Source: a virus
IMG/VR virus record: IMGVR_UViG_3300049855_000111
Span: 1 to 43,825 of that record
Reading direction: 5' to 3' (one strand)
Length of the DNA stretch: 43,825 nucleotides
Shown here: in pieces, positions 23,734 to 31,162 of the stretch
Position numbering within the stretch: position 1 is the first letter of the stretch
Layout of the letters: each line of letters starts with the position of its first letter
Notes under the pieces: generated by a model
The model's database searches: none
Told to the model about the DNA's origin: nothing
The model's input: only the letters and a program-made list of their open reading frames with translations
Program-made: the position numbers and the translations under genes

Positions 23734-23748
23734 GATGCGTACTGCATC
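23734..23748 (-). promoter_or_regulatory. Hairpin just upstream of boxA (boxB-like)
   Basis: On the - strand GATGC (23748-23744), loop AGTAC, GCATC (23738-23734), two bases before boxA. Hairpin-then-boxA is the order of rRNA leaders; lambda nut sites have boxA first. Confidence 0.6.
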
Positions 23749-23818
23749 TGGATGAATCAACTTTAGTCAACGCTGCTGGCTTCAACAACTCCGACCACTT
23801 CCGGCGTCTGACCTATTT

Positions 23819-23847
23819 GTTATGGGCCTAAGCCACATCGCTGTTAA
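23819..23847 (-). promoter_or_regulatory. Candidate sigma70 promoter for the leftward early array
   Basis: TTAACA (-35, 23847-23842), spacer 17, CATAAC (-10, 23824-23819): 5/6 and 4/6 consensus. Predicted start about 23812, which places the boxB-like hairpin and boxA within the first 100 nt of RNA. Confidence 0.45.
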
Positions 23848-23873
23848 GCGGGTCACCATCTGTAGTCCGGCTT

Positions 23874-23902
23874 GTTATCTCTTTCCCTCACCGTTGATAC
23901 AA
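23874..23902 (-). promoter_or_regulatory. Second, weaker candidate leftward promoter
   Basis: TTGTAT (23902-23897), spacer 17, GATAAC (23879-23874): 3/6 and 4/6 consensus. It would start about 55 nt upstream of the first candidate and include the same leader. Confidence 0.25.
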
Positions 23903-24183
23903 GCATAACCCATGTTTGTGATTCATGTGGTCGGACCACTGTGTTTTCTAGCAACTTTATTTCATCCCCTGCTTGGTGTACTGGCATGACTGTTGCTATG
24001 CGGCTGCGGCAGTTCTACAGCGTGGACAGACCACTGGCTTGGTGGATGGGTGTGGCACATGGATTGCTTGGGGGCTCAGTGACTTGCAACTGTTGGGCCA
24101 ATGTTGGGGAGCGGACCACGGGTCCTGAGAGGTGTCCGGCCCTCTGTGTGCCTCCCACCATGGATATATGAAGAGGGGACATT

Positions 24184-24210
24184 ATGGTCCATGGCACGGA
24201 ACATAGATGA
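24184..24210 (+). other. Eight-codon mini-ORF resembling the start region of the first late gene
   Basis: ATG GTC CAT GGC ACG GAA CAT AGA TGA behind AAGAGGGGACATT. The upstream sequence and first codon (GGGGACATTATGG) match GGAGACATTATGG at 24765-24777 in 12 of 13 bases. Leader peptide or duplicated relic; expression unproven. Confidence 0.25.
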
Positions 24211-24211
24211 A

Positions 24212-24234
24212 GGGGGAGCAGGGGGGAGCGGGGG
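24212..24234 (+). repeat. G-run tract (5, 6 and 5 guanines)
   Basis: Three guanine runs (24212-24216, 24221-24226, 24230-24234) separated by AGCA and AGC, in the middle of the control region. Able to form G-quadruplex-like or stable purine structures; function unknown. Confidence 0.5.
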
Positions 24235-24382
24235 CCTCGTCTGACAGGTGCATCGCAACTCACGAATACGTGCAACGGTGGCGAGAATCCAGGGGGCCTA
24301 TGTGCTGAGAGTTGCCGGGTATGACCAAGAGGAGAGTGTCACGAAGACGGAGGAGTGCTTAGCTAAAACTTTGAAAAAGTTG

Positions 24383-24437
24383 CCTATATATAGGAAGTGG
24401 CTGCTCCGCCACTTCCGTAGGTATACTGCCTACTGTC
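24383..24437. repeat. Palindrome cluster: candidate operator or origin element
   Basis: A perfect 12-bp palindrome CCTATATATAGG (24383-24394), partly overlapped by GGAAGTGGC / GCCACTTCC (24393-24417, loop TGCTCC), then GTAGG / CCTAC (24417-24433). It is preceded by the AT-rich AAAACTTTGAAAAAGTT. Confidence 0.6.
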
Positions 24438-24593
24438 CCTCCCTCTGCCCTCTGCCGCCTCCCATGTCCTAGCCAAGTTCACCTTCGTGTTCCTCTCAGG
24501 ATGTCCTTGACTCGGCCCTGGCAAGAGGCCGAAGTCATAGGAAGTGACAAGGCATTATAGGGATAGTAAAAATTTCATGTAAAGTGAAAAGAA

Positions 24594-24619
24594 TTCATGG
24601 ATAGACCATGTTCCATGAA
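24594..24619. repeat. CATG-containing inverted repeats upstream of the late genes
   Basis: TTCATGG ... CCATGAA with an inner CATGG-ATAGA-CCATG, and another TTCATG about 20 bp to the left (24574-24579). Looks like paired protein-binding half-sites. Confidence 0.5.
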
Positions 24620-24669
24620 AGAAAGGAATAGTACCCGGAATACACTTTGTGAAACAAAGCCTTAGTGTT

Positions 24670-24697
24670 CTGACATGAATGGCCTAACAGCCATTAT
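24670..24697 (+). promoter_or_regulatory. Candidate late promoter with an internal operator
   Basis: CTGACA (-35, 24670-24675), spacer 16, CATTAT (-10, 24692-24697): 5/6 and 4/6. The spacer holds an inverted repeat AATGGC (24678-24683) / GCCATT (24690-24695). Another inverted repeat GGTATG-CTA-CATACC lies at 24713-24727. The first late gene starts at 24774. Confidence 0.4.
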
Positions 24698-24773
24698 GTC
24701 GAACAGAAAGCCGGTATGCTACATACCCCAGTATGCTATGCTGATGCTAAAGCAATCAGCCCAAGGAGACATT

Positions 24774-25169
24774 ATGGCCAAGAGAAAGTGGAAGGCTGTC
24801 ATCAAAGTACAGCCCATGGATTGGCAGGTGTTCGTCGTCAGACCAAGTAGCTTGGCTGACTTCCGTGACATGCTGCTGCATTGCGGGCAACATCCGGTTA
24901 CCGTAGCGGAGTGTCACCACGAGTGGGAGCAGTCCCTCAGTAGTGGTGGGGCGATGTTCACAGAGTGGAATGGTAACTACATCCTGGCCCTGCCAGACGC
25001 CTGGAACCACGAGCTGGTCTACCATGAGGCACTTCACTGCGCCATCAGGTTATGGGATGATGCAGGTGCAAGATTGAAACTCCCAGGTAATGAGGAAGTC
25101 CTCACCTACACCCAGGGGCACATCGTCAAGCTTCTCATCGAGAAGTTTTACAAGGACCAAATCAAATGA
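24774..25169 (+). CDS. HExxH metallopeptidase-like protein, first late gene
   Basis: 131 residues. ATG 24774 with AAGGAG at ideal spacing; an upstream ATG at 24675 would overlap the promoter region. HEALH (84-88) in the context ELVYHEALHCAIRLWDD, with acidic EE at 107-108, fits a zinc metallopeptidase active site. Small HExxH proteins are common near phage terminase genes and their substrate is unknown. Could process a virion protein or act on a host target. Ends in an ATGA overlap with the next gene. Confidence 0.6.
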   Translation: MAKRKWKAVIKVQPMDWQVFVVRPSSLADFRDMLLHCGQHPVTVAECHHEWEQSLSSGGAMFTEWNGNYILALPDAWNHELVYHEALHCAIRLWDDAGARLKLPGNEEVLTYTQGHIVKLLIEKFYKDQIK

Positions 25170-25453
25170 AATCTCAAGTGCAGACTATCGCAGCGACAGG
25201 ACCAGCCCAACCCATACACATGCGGGGTGGGGCCGACTCACCAATAAACGCTACCCTACAGGTAAGCATCACAGGCACAGCCAGTTACACGGTGGAGTTC
25301 ACCTGTGACGGCTCCACGTGGTTAACCCACCCTGACTCCCTGACGGCCCAGACCGTCTCTGATGTATTCACATTTGCCTTCCCTGTGGCGAGGGTGCGTG
25401 TCAATCCTAGCGCCCTAACGGGCACGCTCTTAGTAACATTGTTGGAGGTGTAA
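25166..25453 (+). CDS. Small beta-rich structural-type protein, 95 residues
   Basis: ATG 25166 overlaps the previous stop (ATGA). All-beta composition (NATLQVSITGTASYTVEFTC) with Thr/Val repeats, like small head or tail decoration proteins encoded near phage fibre genes. No charged catalytic residues. Role inferred from fold type and late position. Confidence 0.55.
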   Translation: MKSQVQTIAATGPAQPIHMRGGADSPINATLQVSITGTASYTVEFTCDGSTWLTHPDSLTAQTVSDVFTFAFPVARVRVNPSALTGTLLVTLLEV

Positions 25454-25454
25454 C

Positions 25455-25937
25455 ATGGGAAGTAATATCAGCGGTATTGGTGGGGGTTCCGGCGGAGGGG
25501 GCGGATACCCAACTGCTGCGGCAGCCGGGATACTAGCAGCGCGAGCCACGGGACAGACCTTTACTTACGTGGCAAACACACCACAAAAACTGACATTGAG
25601 CACTGTCACCTACGATGCTGCATCATATTACTCTACGGGTACAGGGCGCTACACCCCCACGGTGGCTGGGTATTATTTAGTGTATGGCGTTGTTAGCGCC
25701 CCGGAAGTAGCCAATGCTGCCGCGCTCGCTTACGTGTATAAAAATGGAGCTTCGTTTGCACTGGGCTCCGTTTTCCAGGGGAATGCCTTTGGTACGCTAT
25801 CCGCCGTTAGGGCACTCGTCTTTTTAAATGGGAGTACAGACTATGTAGAACTTTGGGGGTCCTGCAACGCTGCGGGTACTACCAACGTTAACGCCGGGAC
25901 TTTTATGCGCCTTGAGGTAAGTAGGGTGGCCGCGTAA
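25455..25937 (+). CDS. C1q-like trimeric fibre/spike tip protein, 160 residues
   Basis: ATG 25455 with TTGGAGGTGTAAC, a very strong ribosome site. A glycine-rich N-terminus (GIGGGSGGGGGYP) is followed by a jelly-roll of C1q/TNF type: YYSTGTGRYTPTVAGYYLVY, AYVYKNGASF, and a C-terminal FMRLEVSRVAA. In phages this fold forms trimeric tips of fibres or head spikes that may bind receptors. The base composition looks more AT-rich than neighbours, suggesting a recent exchange. Its position before the terminase is unusual for a fibre gene. Confidence 0.65.
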   Translation: MGSNISGIGGGSGGGGGYPTAAAAGILAARATGQTFTYVANTPQKLTLSTVTYDAASYYSTGTGRYTPTVAGYYLVYGVVSAPEVANAAALAYVYKNGASFALGSVFQGNAFGTLSAVRALVFLNGSTDYVELWGSCNAAGTTNVNAGTFMRLEVSRVAA

Positions 25938-26017
25938 GGTACAGTCCGGCACGCTATTGGTGGCATATAAACGGTTCAATGTCACCCAGATGATTTGGAG
26001 ATGTAAGGAGTTCAGCC

Positions 26018-26578
26018 ATGGAATACACAAGAGACTATATCAACAGCATCATCAAGAAGACCCGGAAGGGCGAGATGCCAATACCGGAGACCATGGACCG
26101 CGCTACAGCGGCCCTGTTCTGGGAGAACCGCCTTACCAGTAACGTTGAGGCTCGCGGACTCAAATCCATTTACAACCTATCCACCAAAGACCACAACGGC
26201 ACACTCAGCATGTACCTAATCTACATGCAGTGTGCGACTGAGTATGAGGCCGCCCTGGTGCTCCTCGGTTCACTCCAGCACTGGCGCAAGCTGTGCGAGT
26301 GCAAGTGGTTCGTCCCCCACGTAGAATCCTGGCGAGAAGATATGGCCATCCGAGACCAGGCTCTCGGTCGGGGTGCTATGATTGAGGGGGCATCAAAGGG
26401 CAACTATGCGGCTGGTAAAGCCCTGGTTACTCATACCAAAGTTCCCGGCAAGCGCGGTAGGCCAGCAGGCCCGCCGGAGCATCCGGTCGGTAAGCCAGTT
26501 GACACTGGCATCGCGTCCATCCTGGAAAGGGCGGAAGCACTGAAAGAGGGAATGAAGGGTGGACATAAGCTTAATTGA
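26018..26578 (+). CDS. Putative terminase small subunit
   Basis: 186 residues, ATG 26018 with TAAGGAG upstream. Helical, with LGRGAMIEGASKGNYAAGKA (~122-141) in the C-terminal half, a segment I associate with T7-type DNA maturase small subunits, and a basic Gly/Pro-rich tail (PGKRGRPAGPPEHP). It would recognise phage DNA and regulate the large subunit. It lies 200 nt upstream of terL with only one small gene between them, as in T7. The 80 nt before it hold no gene. Confidence 0.6.
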   Translation: MEYTRDYINSIIKKTRKGEMPIPETMDRATAALFWENRLTSNVEARGLKSIYNLSTKDHNGTLSMYLIYMQCATEYEAALVLLGSLQHWRKLCECKWFVPHVESWREDMAIRDQALGRGAMIEGASKGNYAAGKALVTHTKVPGKRGRPAGPPEHPVGKPVDTGIASILERAEALKEGMKGGHKLN

Positions 26579-26816
26579 CCTGGTGCAGTGGGCAGTGATA
26601 GGCCCCCTGGCCTGGTTCTGGAAAGAGATGAGAACTATGCAACAAGACCTCAACCACATCCGCTCGTCAAGACCAGCACGAGAGGAAATGGAAAAGTACG
26701 TGGCCCTGGCCCAGCGTCCGGCAGAAGTGATGCTAACGCAGGTCCTGGAACGGCTCTCCAACATAGAGACCAACCAGAGGGAGATAGCACGTGATAGAAG
26801 CCAAGGAAAAGAGTGA
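26559..26816 (+). CDS. Membrane-anchored coiled-coil protein, i-spanin-like position
   Basis: 85 residues from GTG 26559 (start uncertain; its ribosome site is poor and it overlaps the previous gene by 20 nt). Residues ~5-22 are a membrane segment (IDLVQWAVIGPLAWFW). Then comes a charged coiled coil (MEKYVALAQRPAEVML, VLERLSNIETNQREIA). N-terminal anchor plus coiled coil between small and large terminase matches the location and topology of T7 gp18.5 (i-spanin). It is shorter than typical spanins and no lipoprotein partner was found, so the call is tentative. Confidence 0.5.
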   Translation: MDISLIDLVQWAVIGPLAWFWKEMRTMQQDLNHIRSSRPAREEMEKYVALAQRPAEVMLTQVLERLSNIETNQREIARDRSQGKE

Positions 26817-28374
26817 CGGGTTGGATGAAGTGAGGGAGGCTTGTCGGGCCTCCCTTCGCTATTATGCCCACACGGTAGAACCTCACCGGGTGTATGGAGA
26901 CTGCCACGACGAGCTGTATGACTGGTGGCAGCAGTGTGAAGAGACCGGGGTCCTGAACACGCTGTGTCTCCTGCCGCGAGACCATCAGAAGTCTCACTGC
27001 ATTGCAGTGTGGTGCAGCTGGCAAATCATGCGCAACCCGGCAACCACCATCGTGTACGTGTCAGCCACAGCCGAGCTGGCGTCCCGGCAGCTGGACGACA
27101 TCAAGACAATCCTCACGTCGGACATCCATATGACCCTGTGGCCCTCCCTTGTCAACAAGGAAGAGGGCAAGCGCACTGCGTGGAACCTGTCAGAGATTTC
27201 TGTGGACCATCCACTGCGCAGGCAGGAAGGCGTGCGTGACCCCACCGTATCCATCTGTGGTATGACCACAGTCACCACCGGGTGGCACTGCAAAATCCTG
27301 GTGAAGGATGACGTGGTGGTCCCAGAGAATGCCTACACCAAGGAGGGCAGGTCCACGGTGGAGCGGAAGTGTTCCCAGTTTGCGTCCATCCTGACCACTG
27401 GGGGATTGGAGTGGGTAGTGGGCACCCGGTATCACGGTAACGACCACTACTCCAGTTTGATGAAAACCCAGTACGACATTTACGACGACCAGGGGGTGTT
27501 GGTGGAAACCAAACCCCTGTACGCGTCCATGATTCGAGTGGTGGAAGTGGACGGGAAGTTTCTGTGGCCCCGGCAGGTAAGACCTGATGGTGCCAAGTTT
27601 GGGTTTGACCTTAATGAGCTGGCAGTCAAGCGGGCCAAGTATAAGGACCGGCTCCAGTACAACGCCCAGTATTACCAGAACCCCAATGACCCGGAGGGGG
27701 ACAAAGTATCCTCCGGCATGTTCATGTACTACAGCCCAGCCAAGCTCCAGTACAAGGCCGGTAAGTGGTACTACCTGGGCCGGGAGCTGTCAGTGGTAGC
27801 CTGCTGCGACTTCGCCTACTCCATGGCGGCGCGTGCAGACTTTACCACCATCGCCGTGCTGGGGATGGACTGGGAAGGCAACGTCTACATCCTGGACCTG
27901 GTCCGGTTCAAGACGGTCATGGTGCAGGGCTACTACGATGTGCTCCGGCCCCTTCACCAGAAGTGGCGGTTCAAGTACGTCCGGGTTGAAGCTACGGCAG
28001 CGCAGGTGGTTCTGTGTAACGAGCTGCGGTTGAAGTTTGAGGCAGAGGGGCAGCATGTCAAGCTAGAGGACTTCCGCCCAACTAAGGCGCTCGGCGCCAA
28101 AGAGGAACGGATAGCGGCGGCCCTCAAGCCACTGTACAAGGAGAACAGAATGTACCATTACCGGGGCGGTGAGTGTGCTACCCTGGAGGCAGAAATCACA
28201 GAGGACCATCCGGCTCATGACGACGTCAAAGACGTGGTGGCCGGTGGGGTCAGTTACCCACGCCTGAAGCGGCCATACCGGCACGAGCGGGCAGGGGAGG
28301 ATGAGTGGGATGAGGACACGTCCAAGAAGCCTACGCACAAGGTCAACATCACCAGATTCGGAGCGAGTAGCTGA
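26791..28374 (+). CDS. terL: Terminase large subunit
   Basis: 527 residues. GTG 26791 behind AGGGAGATAGCAC is required, because no in-frame ATG precedes the ATPase domain. ATPase: a deviant Walker A LLPRDHQKSH (61-70) and Walker B KILVKDD (168-174). Nuclease: CCDFAYSMAARADF (D340 and D350), conserved E400 and HDD at 476-478, the acidic cluster of RNase H-type terminase nucleases. It drives ATP-powered DNA packaging into the prohead and cuts the concatemer. The PRDHQKS form resembles the PRGxxKS loop of T7-like and other podoviral terminases. It overlaps both neighbours by a few bases. Confidence 0.9.
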   Translation: MIEAKEKSDGLDEVREACRASLRYYAHTVEPHRVYGDCHDELYDWWQQCEETGVLNTLCLLPRDHQKSHCIAVWCSWQIMRNPATTIVYVSATAELASRQLDDIKTILTSDIHMTLWPSLVNKEEGKRTAWNLSEISVDHPLRRQEGVRDPTVSICGMTTVTTGWHCKILVKDDVVVPENAYTKEGRSTVERKCSQFASILTTGGLEWVVGTRYHGNDHYSSLMKTQYDIYDDQGVLVETKPLYASMIRVVEVDGKFLWPRQVRPDGAKFGFDLNELAVKRAKYKDRLQYNAQYYQNPNDPEGDKVSSGMFMYYSPAKLQYKAGKWYYLGRELSVVACCDFAYSMAARADFTTIAVLGMDWEGNVYILDLVRFKTVMVQGYYDVLRPLHQKWRFKYVRVEATAAQVVLCNELRLKFEAEGQHVKLEDFRPTKALGAKEERIAAALKPLYKENRMYHYRGGECATLEAEITEDHPAHDDVKDVVAGGVSYPRLKRPYRHERAGEDEWDEDTSKKPTHKVNITRFGASS

Positions 28375-30170
28375 TGATAACCAATAACGTCAATACCTTT
28401 ATGCGCGGTATAGGGGAAGAGGCCCAGCTGGTGGACCAGCTTGTTGCCATCTACACCTCAATGAAATCTGCTCGTAACGAGTGGGAAAGCGAATGTGACG
28501 AAGTGATGAAGTACGTCTTCGCCACTGACACCCGCCGTACTGTGCAGCCCATAGCGGACTTCAAGAACAGCACCACCATACCGAAGCTGGCTCAGGTCAG
28601 GAACAACATCATAACTTCATACGATGAGCATCTTTTTCCAAACACTGATTGGGTTCAGTGGCAGGCCGAGGATAGCCACTCCGTGTCAGAAGAGAAGGTG
28701 TCCCTGATTAAGGCGTACACCAAGACCAAGGCAGAGGACTCTGACCTTGAGGCTGTGATGAACCAGTTGGTGGTGGATTGGACTGACCGGGGCATCGCCT
28801 GCTGTGAGACCTACCACGTCAACGTAGTTGGTAAGGACAGCATGGGCAACCCTGTCCAGCAATACTCAGGGCCCCGCTGCCAGCGCCTGGACCCCTACGA
28901 TGTGGTTTACGACGTCACGGCGCCGACGCTTGAGGCAGCCACCAAGGTGGTGCGCTCCATGCACACCCTGGGTAGTCTGAAGAAGATGAGCATTGAGAAC
29001 CCGGAGATGTTGTCCCCGGAACAGTTCATGCTCATCAAGAAGCGGCGGCAGGAGCAACGGTCCTACGTAGTGGATGTCAATGGGAAGAACACGCGCCTGA
29101 CCGCGCAGCTAGTTAGGGCGGGTCATGGTGATACGATTAACACTGTGCTTAGTAACCAGTTTGAAATCCTGACGTTCTACGGGGACTTCTACGACGAGGA
29201 GAAGGACGAGCTGTACAGCAACCACCGTATCGTGGTTCTGGACCGGGCCATCATCCTGGAGAAGAAACCGGTGGAATCCCTTTCTGGTAAGCACGCTGTT
29301 CACATCGCCGTGTGGGAAACACGGGAGGGGACACTGGCCCCCATGGGCCCACTGGCTCGTATCATTGGGCTCCAGTACAAGCTGGATAAACTGGAGAACC
29401 TGCGTGCCGACAAGTTTGACTTGCTGGCAAACCCACCTCTGGTGATGGTGGGAGATGTCACTATTACCGGGGTCAAGGGGACACCGAACTGTGTGTATCA
29501 CGCAGAGGAGGGTGGGGATGTCCGCGAGATGGTCGAGTCTGCCATAGCGCTCCAAGCCGACACCCAGATTCAATTTACCCTGGCCCTGATGGATGAGCTT
29601 TCTGGCAACCCCAAGGAATCCATTGGTCAGCGCACCCCAGGCGAGAAGACGAAGTTTGAGGTCCAGCTGCTTGATGCCGGGCAGAACAAGACCTTCCGCA
29701 ACAAGGTCAAGAAGTTCGAGAAGGAGATTCTCAGTCCGGTACTCCAGGACTATCTGGAACAGGGCCGCCGGAATCTGGATGGCACTGACCTCATCCGTGT
29801 GCTGGATGACAAGCTGGGGGCCATTGACTTCCAGGACGTTACGCGGGATGACATCGCGGGCCGGGGCAAGATTCGTGCCAGGGGTTCTTCGGTGTTTGCG
29901 CAGAAGGCAAACGCCTTGCAGAACCTGGTGACCATAGTCGGCTCCCCGCTCGGGGCGGTGATGGCTCCGCACACCTCCGGCATCCGACTGACAAAGGCGG
30001 TAGAGGAGTTGGCAGACCTGAAGGGTTACGGGATATACTTGCAAGGTATCGGAATCCAGGAAGCGCAGCAGCTACAGCGGCTGACCGCTAAGTCCCAGGA
30101 CAAGACCGACGAGGTGAACCTGAACCAAGAGGATGTGACTAATGACGCAGAAACTGGCGAGCTTGAGTAA
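28374..30170 (+). CDS. Portal (head-tail connector) protein
   Basis: 598 residues; ATG 28374 overlaps the terL stop (TGATG). Size and position fit a podoviral portal. The TPGEKTKFEVQLLDAG motif (~420-435) and the long helical segment KVKKFEKEILSPVLQDYL (~445-462) are typical of portal crown/stem regions, and NTDWVQWQAE lies near the N-terminus. It forms the dodecameric ring through which DNA passes and on which the tail is built. The C-terminal tail is acidic. Confidence 0.85.
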   Translation: MITNNVNTFMRGIGEEAQLVDQLVAIYTSMKSARNEWESECDEVMKYVFATDTRRTVQPIADFKNSTTIPKLAQVRNNIITSYDEHLFPNTDWVQWQAEDSHSVSEEKVSLIKAYTKTKAEDSDLEAVMNQLVVDWTDRGIACCETYHVNVVGKDSMGNPVQQYSGPRCQRLDPYDVVYDVTAPTLEAATKVVRSMHTLGSLKKMSIENPEMLSPEQFMLIKKRRQEQRSYVVDVNGKNTRLTAQLVRAGHGDTINTVLSNQFEILTFYGDFYDEEKDELYSNHRIVVLDRAIILEKKPVESLSGKHAVHIAVWETREGTLAPMGPLARIIGLQYKLDKLENLRADKFDLLANPPLVMVGDVTITGVKGTPNCVYHAEEGGDVREMVESAIALQADTQIQFTLALMDELSGNPKESIGQRTPGEKTKFEVQLLDAGQNKTFRNKVKKFEKEILSPVLQDYLEQGRRNLDGTDLIRVLDDKLGAIDFQDVTRDDIAGRGKIRARGSSVFAQKANALQNLVTIVGSPLGAVMAPHTSGIRLTKAVEELADLKGYGIYLQGIGIQEAQQLQRLTAKSQDKTDEVNLNQEDVTNDAETGELE

Positions 30171-30405
30171 GCTGGTGGCGGGGATGGATGCAGAACAGAG
30201 GGCTCTCTGGAAGGAGAGCCTTTCCAATTCTGCCCCGGTCCTACGTGCGCTGGAAACCCTGATGACAAGTAAAATTAATGATGTCGAAAAGGATATGCGA
30301 TTGGATGCTGTATTAAAACAGGCGGACCCTGGAGCAGCTATGCTATCCTTACAGGCGAAGAAAGAGGCTTACCAAGAACTGGTGAGTCTTATAGTTGACA
30401 AGTAA
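30142..30405 (+). CDS. Small helical protein between portal and scaffold, 87 residues
   Basis: ATG 30142, overlapping the portal end by 29 nt, with AGAGGATGTG upstream. Entirely helical and charged (GMDAEQRALWKESLSNSAPV). Possibly an assembly cofactor, by position only. Confidence 0.55.
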   Translation: MTQKLASLSKLVAGMDAEQRALWKESLSNSAPVLRALETLMTSKINDVEKDMRLDAVLKQADPGAAMLSLQAKKEAYQELVSLIVDK

Positions 30406-30425
30406 CTTGGTAAAGGATAAGAATC

Positions 30426-31151
30426 ATGGCTGGAATGTTTGACCAAAACTCCCAACAACCGCAAGAGATTGACCCGGTGGCTGCGTTCGACGGCCTTGTA
30501 GGGGAAGGCAAGAAGTATGCCACCCCGCAGGAACTCGCAAAGGCTTACGCCCACGCAGACACACATCTGGCAGTGCTTGAAGCTGAGAACGCAAAGCTTC
30601 GTGAGCAGGCCAGCAAGGGCCAAACTGTAGCGGAGATTCTTGCGGAGCTTCAGAAACAGCAGGGTCAGCCGACACAGAAGCCTAACACCCAAGACCAGGG
30701 TGCTGGGGGTGCCACGCAACCTGACGTACAAAAGCTCGTAGAAGAGGCCCTCAAACGTGAGCTGTCTGCTCGACAAAGCCAGGACAACCAGCGTGTGGTG
30801 GAGAGCTACTTCAAAGAAAAGTTTGGAACCAAGGCTGGTGACATGTTCACCGCACTGGGTAAAGAACTCGGTATGGACCTGGAATCACTGTCCGCCACTA
30901 ACCCGGCAGCAGTGAAAGCACTGGTGGAAAAGATGACAGGAAACACACAACAGCCCGGTCAGTCCTTCAGTCTGCAATCAGGGGTCCGTCAACCTGGTTC
31001 CAGTGGGGCAGAGGCTAACGCCACGACCCGCTCTGGTATCCTTGCACTGGCTGAGAAAGAAGGTTGGTCCACGTCGAAGAAGTACGCAACGCTCCATGCC
31101 GCGTACAACAAGGCGCTGACCACCAACACAGTAAACGAGTTTAACCGTTAA
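30426..31151 (+). CDS. Scaffolding protein
   Basis: 241 residues, ATG 30426 with AAGGAT upstream. Gln/Ala/Glu-rich, helical and partly disordered (LEAENAKLREQASKGQT; QQGQPTQKPNTQDQGAGG), directly before the capsid gene. This is the usual character and place of a podoviral scaffold that shapes the prohead and then leaves. Confidence 0.8.
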   Translation: MAGMFDQNSQQPQEIDPVAAFDGLVGEGKKYATPQELAKAYAHADTHLAVLEAENAKLREQASKGQTVAEILAELQKQQGQPTQKPNTQDQGAGGATQPDVQKLVEEALKRELSARQSQDNQRVVESYFKEKFGTKAGDMFTALGKELGMDLESLSATNPAAVKALVEKMTGNTQQPGQSFSLQSGVRQPGSSGAEANATTRSGILALAEKEGWSTSKKYATLHAAYNKALTTNTVNEFNR

Positions 31152-31162
31152 GGAGTTATCAC

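Larger units (their letters stand above)
23415..24773. promoter_or_regulatory. Divergent non-coding control region (about 1.36 kb)
   Basis: No convincing gene lies here: open frames lack ribosome sites and use atypical codons. It separates the leftward early array from the rightward late genes. From left to right it holds the early leader with several hairpins, a hairpin-boxA element, two candidate leftward promoters, a G-rich tract, a palindrome cluster at 24383-24437, several CATG-containing inverted repeats and a candidate late promoter. An origin of replication is also likely here (inference). Confidence 0.8.

Noticed and set aside
23872-24472. Possible + strand genes in the control region (23872-24171 and 24248-24472)
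   Set aside because: TTG/GTG starts without ribosome sites, unusual composition, and overlap with palindromes and G-runs; better explained as non-coding.
23415-24773. tRNA genes in the non-coding region
   Set aside because: No T-loop-like GTTCGA context or cloverleaf could be assembled from the hairpins present.
29109-30044. A 311-residue open frame on the - strand under the portal gene
   Set aside because: It is opposite a strongly supported gene, has no ribosome site and encodes no recognisable domain; the open frame follows from GC-rich codon bias.
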